In this document: one piece after another, positions 59,214-64,000 of the stretch | Layout of the letters: each line of letters begins with the position of its first letter | How positions within the stretch are numbered: the stretch's first letter is position 1 | Origin: CAG-877 sp045125935 | GTDB taxonomy: Bacteria; Bacillota_I; Bacilli_A; RF39; UBA660 | Reading direction: 5' to 3' | DNA length: 64,000 bases | NCBI GenBank assembly: GCA_045125935.1 | Contig: JBGVNW010000014.1 | Span: forward strand, 46,462-110,461 | Notes under the pieces: model-generated | Seen by the model: the letters and a program-made list of their open reading frames with translations, nothing else | What the model was told of the DNA's origin: nothing | Databases searched by the model: none | Position numbers and translations under genes: made by a program

Positions 59214-59914
59214 TTATTGCGTTAAACAATAAATGTAATCTATCAAAAGAAGAGTTTGAAGAATATCAAAGAAAATTAACTGCTATTAAGAGTGAAAATT
59301 CTAAATTAATATTATGTCCAACAATAACATATTTATCGCTATACAATTTAAATAATATTGAATTAGGTTGCCAAAATGTCAGTAAAAATGATAACGGTGC
59401 CCATACTGGAGAAGTATCAGCGTCTCAATTAGCAAGCCTAAGAGTTAAATACTGTATTGTAGGTCATTCTGAAAGACGACAGGAATTGCATGAATCATCT
59501 GAAGATACTAACTTAAAAATTAAAAATCTATTGTCTCAAAATATAATTCCAATATTATGTGTAGGCGAAACAAAAGAAGAAAAAGAATTAGGTAAAACAA
59601 AATCTTTAATTAAGAAACAGTTAGAAATAGCAATTAAAGACTTAACAGCTGAAGAAAAAAACCAAATAATAGTTGCATATGAACCTATTTGGTCAATTGG
59701 AACAGGACTTATTCCAACTATTGAGGATATTGAAGAAGTATTATCTTTGATAAAAGAAATACTACCAGCAAGTAATACCCTATATGGTGGAAGTGCTAAT
59801 GATGAGAATATTGATTATTTAAAAAATAGTAATTTAATAGATGGGTATTTACTTGGCGGCCTAAGTTTAAAGCCTGATAAATTACAAATTTTTATTGAAA
59901 AAGCAGAAAAATAG
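59210..59914 (+). CDS. tpiA: Triosephosphate isomerase (short, divergent)
   Basis: TpiA interconverts dihydroxyacetone phosphate and glyceraldehyde 3-phosphate. The 234-aa protein is shorter than the usual 250. The catalytic Lys is in IALNNKCNL, where most enzymes have AxNWKMN, so the Trp is replaced by Asn. The catalytic His is in CIVGHSERRQ and the Glu in VAYEPIWSIGTG. The C-terminal phosphate site reads LLGGLSLKP in place of VGGASLK. All three catalytic residues are present, so it should work. It overlaps the GT4 gene (ATGA) and closes this group. Confidence 0.93.
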   Translation: MIIALNNKCNLSKEEFEEYQRKLTAIKSENSKLILCPTITYLSLYNLNNIELGCQNVSKNDNGAHTGEVSASQLASLRVKYCIVGHSERRQELHESSEDTNLKIKNLLSQNIIPILCVGETKEEKELGKTKSLIKKQLEIAIKDLTAEEKNQIIVAYEPIWSIGTGLIPTIEDIEEVLSLIKEILPASNTLYGGSANDENIDYLKNSNLIDGYLLGGLSLKPDKLQIFIEKAEK

Positions 59915-59927
59915 ACAAATTAGACAA

Positions 59928-59938
59928 TTTCGACAAAA
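59928..59938 (-). promoter_or_regulatory. Canonical Spo0A binding site (0A box)
   Basis: The minus strand reads TTTTGTCGAAA, a full match to the 0A box core TGTCGAA with its T/A flanks. It lies 80 bp before the spo0A start and in the loop and stem region of the tpiA terminator, so it could serve Spo0A autoregulation. Confidence 0.7.
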
Positions 59939-59952
59939 GTTGTCTTTTTTTT
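59932..59952 (+). terminator. Terminator of the tpiA transcript
   Basis: GACAA pairs with TTGTC around AAG, then T8. The outer GACAA at 59923 offers an alternative pairing. Confidence 0.65.
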
Positions 59953-60017
59953 ATCTACCAATTTTAAACACAATGTTATATAATTAGAATGCGTGGCAGT
60001 ATATGAGAGGAGAAAAA

Positions 60018-60788
60018 ATGGAGAGAACACGTGTACTAATCATCGACGACAACAAGAGTTTAGTTGACATGATTAAAGAATATTTTAGTGATCACGCAGA
60101 TATAAAGATCACCCTAGAAGCGTATGATGGAGCCGAAGGATTCAGACTTATTGAGAAGAAGAAAGATGAATATGACATTGTTTTATTAGATTTAATAATG
60201 CCTAATAAAGATGGTATATCAGTATTAGAAGAAATGAAAAAGAAGGAAATCGATAAGAAGGTTATCGTCCTTACATCATACAATACACAAGATATGATTA
60301 GAAAAGTATCTGAAATGGGAGTAAGCTACTTTATGCTAAAACCATTTGAACTTGCCGATTTAGAAAATCGTATTAGAGAAGTAGCAGAAGGTATAAAGTA
60401 TGGTGGAAAATCGATTGATTTATTTCACAATAATTTACAAAAGTCTATCACTAACACATTACATGAACTAGGAGTACCTTCACACATAAAAGGGTATCAA
60501 TATATTAGAGAGGGTATAACATTGGTGTATCAAAACCCGGAGTTAGTAGGCGGTATAACTAAGGAATTATATCCAGAAATCGCCAGAAAATATGAAACAA
60601 CAGTATCTAGAGTAGAAAGAGCAATTAGACATGCAATAGAAGTAAGTTGGAATAGAGGCAATTGGCAACTAATGGAAGAAATATTTGGCCACAGTGTTGA
60701 TATTGATAAAGCTAAACCAACAAATTCTGAATTTATAGTAACAGTTGCTGATAAACTACGTTTAGAATTACATCAATCAATAAATTAA
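60018..60788 (+). CDS. spo0A: Stage 0 sporulation response regulator Spo0A
   Basis: Spo0A is the master regulator of entry into sporulation. ATG 60018 follows GAGAGGAG. The 256-aa protein has a receiver domain with the acidic pair in LIIDDNKS, the phosphorylation Asp in VLLDLIMPNKDG (about residue 58) and the switch Thr and Lys in VLTSYN and MLKPF. The C-terminal Spo0A DNA-binding domain has LGVPSHIKGYQYIREGI and the recognition helix TVSRVERAIRHAIEVSWNRGN. Both halves are intact. Neighbours are tpiA and gpmI rather than spoIVB, its usual partner. A -10-like TATAAT at 59979-59984 lacks a clear -35; an 0A box lies upstream. Confidence 0.96.
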   Translation: MERTRVLIIDDNKSLVDMIKEYFSDHADIKITLEAYDGAEGFRLIEKKKDEYDIVLLDLIMPNKDGISVLEEMKKKEIDKKVIVLTSYNTQDMIRKVSEMGVSYFMLKPFELADLENRIREVAEGIKYGGKSIDLFHNNLQKSITNTLHELGVPSHIKGYQYIREGITLVYQNPELVGGITKELYPEIARKYETTVSRVERAIRHAIEVSWNRGNWQLMEEIFGHSVDIDKAKPTNSEFIVTVADKLRLELHQSIN

Positions 60789-60943
60789 TAAAAGACTATG
60801 GAACTGAATTTGAAGATTCTACAAGAAGTAGTTGGTAGAAAACTACAATAAAGGTTACCAGGTCTTTTTAGTTTGCAATCATTGACAATAACAAAAGAAA
60901 AAAGTATACTTAATTTATAAAATATGTTAGGAGGATACAGTTT

Positions 60944-62221
60944 ATGGAACGAAAGATAGAAACTTTTTTCAAAAAATGGAAAAATGATATAATTAGAAAA
61001 CCATTAATTTTATATGGACCAAAACAAATAGGTAAAACTTTCGCAACTTTAGACTTCGGAAAAAAAGAATATAAAAATACAGTATACTTTAACACCGAGA
61101 ACAATCCAAGCCTATTAGAAATATTTAATAAAGAAAAAGCACCAGATAAAATAATTTTAAATTTATCATTATTATCAGGAGAAACTATTCTAAAAGAAGA
61201 CACTTTGATTATAATGGATAACGTTTCGGACACTGAAGTAGTAAAGGGCTTAAAATTATTTGGCAGTGAAAAAAGTAAATACCACATAATAGCAATTATT
61301 TCTCATCGTGAAAAACTAAATGAATTTAAAGGTGAAGAACTTCAATTTAAAGGTATGAACGAAATGGACTTTGAAGAATACCTATGGGCACATGATGAAA
61401 AAAGCTTAGCTGAACTTATAAAAGAATCATTTAATAAACGTAAAGTTTGTCCTTTTCACAAAGTAGCCTTAGAGCTATTTCAAGAATATCTAATGACGGG
61501 AGGTCTCCCAGAAGTAGTAAAAGCAGAAATTGATGGAAAGAGCCCATACGAAATAGATGCTATTAAGCAAAAAATAATAGATGTTTATAAAAAAGAAATA
61601 TCATTAAATAAAGTTTTAATTGATATTCCACGAGGAATTGAAGTTTTAAACTCTATTCCAGAGCAATTACGTAAAGATAATAAAAAATTTCAATATGGCT
61701 TGATGGGAACTGGTAAAAGAGCAAAAGAATATGAAAGTACGATTAATTATCTAGTAAATAATCAAATATTATATCGTAGTTATAAAATTCAAACTGTTAA
61801 ATCTCCACTAAGTAGTTGTCGAGAAAAAGATAGTTTTAAATTATATTTACCAGATGATGGTCTATTATTTACAATGCTACATCTAAATTTAAAGCAATTT
61901 GTAAATGACGAGAAAATAAAGGAAACTTTATATGAAAATCATATTGCTAAAACATTAGTAGAGGCAGGTTATTCATTATATTATTATCAATCAGAAGGAA
62001 AAGCAGAAGTTAACTTTGTTATTCAGAATAGAATGGGAAAAATTATTCCTATTGAAATAGCTACTAGAAGTATGTCTAAGGCAAAATCTTTATCAGTATT
62101 TATTAAGAAATTCGTTGTTCAACAGGCATACCGTATTACAGAAAATAATTTTTCATCTAAAAAGGAAGTTAGATATATTCCAATTTATGCAGTATTCTGT
62201 TTAAATGATACAAAAATATAG
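60944..62221 (+). CDS. AAA ATPase with DUF4143 C-terminal domain
   Basis: The 425-aa protein has Walker A YGPKQIGKT near residue 25 and a Walker B-like LIIMDN near 90 in which Asn replaces the usual second acidic residue. The LMTGGLPEVV motif at about 185 and the C-terminal part (GKAEVNFVI, a restriction-endonuclease-like strand with Glu-x-Asn-Phe in place of Glu-x-Asp-Phe) mark the DUF4143 family. These proteins are common in gut bacteria and archaea; function is unknown. It is preceded by AGGAGG and followed by gpmI after 9 bp. The changed acidic residues may weaken catalysis. Confidence 0.82.
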   Translation: MERKIETFFKKWKNDIIRKPLILYGPKQIGKTFATLDFGKKEYKNTVYFNTENNPSLLEIFNKEKAPDKIILNLSLLSGETILKEDTLIIMDNVSDTEVVKGLKLFGSEKSKYHIIAIISHREKLNEFKGEELQFKGMNEMDFEEYLWAHDEKSLAELIKESFNKRKVCPFHKVALELFQEYLMTGGLPEVVKAEIDGKSPYEIDAIKQKIIDVYKKEISLNKVLIDIPRGIEVLNSIPEQLRKDNKKFQYGLMGTGKRAKEYESTINYLVNNQILYRSYKIQTVKSPLSSCREKDSFKLYLPDDGLLFTMLHLNLKQFVNDEKIKETLYENHIAKTLVEAGYSLYYYQSEGKAEVNFVIQNRMGKIIPIEIATRSMSKAKSLSVFIKKFVVQQAYRITENNFSSKKEVRYIPIYAVFCLNDTKI

Positions 62222-62230
62222 GAGGCAAAT

Positions 62231-63727
62231 ATGAAGAAACCAGTAGTTTTAACAATCTTAGATGGATATGGATTAAGAGAAGAAGAAAAGGGTAATGCTG
62301 TAATATTAGCAGATAATAAAATGTTTAATGAGCTATGGGAAAAATATCCACATGCAACATTAGAGGCATCTGGACAACCAGTAGGACTTCCAAAAGGTCA
62401 AATGGGAAATAGTGAAGTTGGACATATGAATATTGGTGCTGGAAGAATTGTTTACCAGTCATTAGAATTGATAAATAAAAGTATTGATGATAAAGACTTT
62501 TTCACAAATGATAAAATTTTAGAAGTAATGAACCATACTAAGAAAAATAATTCAAAACTTCATTTAATGGGACTAATTAGTGATGGAGGAGTACATTCCC
62601 ATATCAATCATCTATTAGCCCTAATTGAGATGTGTAAAAAAGAAAATTTAAATAACGTTTATCTACATTTATTCACTGATGGACGTGATGTTTCACCAAC
62701 TAGCGCCTATGAATATATAAAAATAGTTGAAGAAAAATTAACAGGAGTAGGTTCAATTGCAACCGTCGGTGGTCGCTATTATGGAATGGATCGTGATAAC
62801 AATTATGATCGTTTAATTAAAGCTTATGATGTAATTGTTAATGGAATAGGTAACAAAAAAACATCCATCAAAGATTTTATAGAAGAAAGTTATCAAAATA
62901 ATATAACAGATGAATTCTTTATTCCGACAATTTTTGACGAAAGTGGAATGATAGAAGAAAATGATGGATTAATAGCTTTTAATTTTAGAAAAGATCGTCT
63001 ACGCGAAATGCTAACTGCATTAACTAATCCAGACTTTAATGAAATGGAAACAACAAAATTTAAAAATTTAAAAGTTGTAACAATGTTACCAGTAGTAGAA
63101 TCGGTAAAAGCACCTCATGCCTATAATGATCCAAAATTGACAAACATTTTAGGCGAATACGTAGCTGAAAACGGCCTATCTCAATTAAGAATAGCAGAAA
63201 CAGAAAAATATCCACACGTAACATTCTTCTTTGATGGTGGAAAAGAAGTAGAATATGATGACATGAAGAAAATACTTATACCATCACCAAAAGTAGCAAC
63301 ATATGATTTAAAACCAGAAATGAGTGTTTATGAAGTAACAGATAGTTTCTTAAAAGAAGTAGAAAACTTTGATGTAACAATCATGAACCTAGCTAATGGA
63401 GACATGGTAGGACACACTGGTGTTTATGAAGCAGCCAAAAAAGCTGTAGAAGACATGGATATCTGTATTACTAAAATATATAATAAAGTAGAAGAATTAA
63501 ATGGAATACTTATTATCATAGCTGACCATGGTAACTGTGACATGATGTGGGACGAAAACAAATTACCAGTAACATCACATACAACAAACCCAGTACCATG
63601 TATCATAACTAAAGAAGGAATAGAATTAAATAACGGTAAATTAGCAGATGTAGCTCCAACTATGTTAGAACTACTTGGACTTCCTATTCCAGAAGAAATG
63701 ACAGGTACAAGTTTAATAAAGAATTAG
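62231..63727 (+). CDS. gpmI: 2,3-bisphosphoglycerate-independent phosphoglycerate mutase
   Basis: GpmI interconverts 3- and 2-phosphoglycerate using manganese. The 498-aa protein is full length, starting with the metal-binding TILDGYGLREE, then GQMGNSEVGHMNIGAGR with the catalytic Ser, HLFTDGRDVSP, GGRYYGMDRDNNYDR, FNFRKDR and the C-terminal metal motifs NGDMVGHTG and IADHGNCDMM. It follows the AAA ATPase gene by 9 bp (GGAGG) and ends in a strong terminator. Together with gap, pgk and tpiA it completes most of lower glycolysis; eno is not in the window. Confidence 0.97.
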   Translation: MKKPVVLTILDGYGLREEEKGNAVILADNKMFNELWEKYPHATLEASGQPVGLPKGQMGNSEVGHMNIGAGRIVYQSLELINKSIDDKDFFTNDKILEVMNHTKKNNSKLHLMGLISDGGVHSHINHLLALIEMCKKENLNNVYLHLFTDGRDVSPTSAYEYIKIVEEKLTGVGSIATVGGRYYGMDRDNNYDRLIKAYDVIVNGIGNKKTSIKDFIEESYQNNITDEFFIPTIFDESGMIEENDGLIAFNFRKDRLREMLTALTNPDFNEMETTKFKNLKVVTMLPVVESVKAPHAYNDPKLTNILGEYVAENGLSQLRIAETEKYPHVTFFFDGGKEVEYDDMKKILIPSPKVATYDLKPEMSVYEVTDSFLKEVENFDVTIMNLANGDMVGHTGVYEAAKKAVEDMDICITKIYNKVEELNGILIIIADHGNCDMMWDENKLPVTSHTTNPVPCIITKEGIELNNGKLADVAPTMLELLGLPIPEEMTGTSLIKN

Positions 63728-63748
63728 TAAAAACTAATTCTTTTTTTT
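63721..63748 (+). terminator. Terminator of gpmI
   Basis: GAATTAGT pairs perfectly with ACTAATTC around AAAA, then T8. It overlaps the stop codon. Confidence 0.88.
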
Positions 63749-63837
63749 TATAAAATTATCTTATAGTTCAATATTTTTTTTAATTTGACTAAAATGTAAT
63801 TAATACCTAAAATTAACCTTATGAAAGAAGGATAATA

Positions 63838-64000
63838 ATGTCAAAACAGAAATCAACTGAAACCCTCGTAAGACTAACTCACGGAACATCAGTTGAAGAA
63901 ATTGAACTAAAAGACAAAATAGATTTATTAACTAATATGATATCTCATCCAACAAAAGCAAAAAGAGATACTTATGTGGCAAGTCATTTATACGATAAAA
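63838..64000 (+). CDS. Start of an unrecognised gene cut by the window end
   Basis: The ATG at 63838 follows GAAAGAAGGA, a good ribosome site, and the frame stays open to base 64000 (54 codons). The product begins MSKQKSTETLVRLTHGTSVE and continues with a charged helix (ELKDKIDLLTNMISH). It has no signal peptide. It lies about 110 bp after gpmI, separated by a terminator. Too little is present to name a family. Confidence 0.6.
   Translation, partial: MSKQKSTETLVRLTHGTSVEEIELKDKIDLLTNMISHPTKAKRDTYVASHLYDK

Noticed and set aside
1..64000. Mollicute genetic code (TGA read as Trp)
   Set aside because: All Trp codons seen are TGG, several genes end in TGA (clpP, potC, the 80-aa gene, the minus-strand glycosyltransferase), and RF2 with its TGA frameshift is present.

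Overview
The window is AT-rich, gene-dense DNA from a Bacilli-like Firmicute, probably an uncultured gut lineage; I place it near the RF39, Mollicutes-like or Erysipelotrichia-like groups only tentatively. The evidence is secA, an RF2 gene with programmed frameshift, ftsEX, the lgt-yvcK-whiA block, clpP, Spo0A, YitT proteins and strong A/G-rich ribosome binding sites. Trp is always TGG, and TGA is used as a stop codon (clpP, potC, the 80-aa peptide gene and the minus-strand glycosyltransferase), so translation table 11 applies. I saw no rRNA, tRNA, CRISPR array or intact insertion sequence.

Layout. (1) 1-2259 is the 3' part of secA. (2) 2260-5590 looks like a small array of integrated gene cassettes. 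The last 45-47 bp of secA, encoding the SEC-C zinc motif and stop codon, recur twice downstream (3228-3274 and 5426-5470) as isolated 3' ends. Between the copies sit an S51 peptidase and then an ADP-ribosyltransferase-like gene plus dinD. Each cassette carries its own pair of terminal repeats. (3) 5690-14657 is accessory: a broken membrane gene, a cluster of radical SAM/SPASM protein, Asn-tailed small protein and zinc-ribbon membrane proteins, an L,D-transpeptidase lipoprotein and two unknown genes. (4) 14857-20582 is core: prfB, two YitT proteins, ftsE, ftsX and an M23 hydrolase. (5) 20613-23878 is a possible peptide maturation/export locus: a divergent transglutaminase-like protein, a 28-aa ORF, an attenuator-like hairpin, an ABC exporter and an 80-aa protein with a double-glycine-like motif. 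(6) 23897-28347 is a MarR-controlled heterodimeric ABC exporter. (7) 28378-35796 is a polyamine region: potABCD, then putrescine carbamoyltransferase, agmatine/putrescine antiporter and agmatine deiminase, with no carbamate kinase in view. (8) 35846-42840 is accessory: a four-helix protein, a glycosyltransferase, a three-gene set that resembles type VII secretion cargo, and a membrane-anchored HExxH protein. (9) 43051-54931 is core: uvrB, two extra genes, uvrA, a holin-like protein, lgt, yvcK, whiA, clpP and a TGS-fused nucleoside kinase. (10) 55022-63727 is central metabolism: gap, pgk, an acetyltransferase-like gene, a GT4 glycosyltransferase, tpiA, spo0A, an AAA ATPase and gpmI. A gene truncated by the window end starts at 63838.

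The strongest candidates for undescribed biology are the secA 3'-end cassette array, the radical SAM/Asn-tail cluster, the transglutaminase-like/28-aa peptide/ABC locus, and the leaderless three-gene toxin-like set at 38266-40153. A canonical Spo0A box lies just upstream of spo0A. All functional calls come from reading the sequence by eye; no database search was run.
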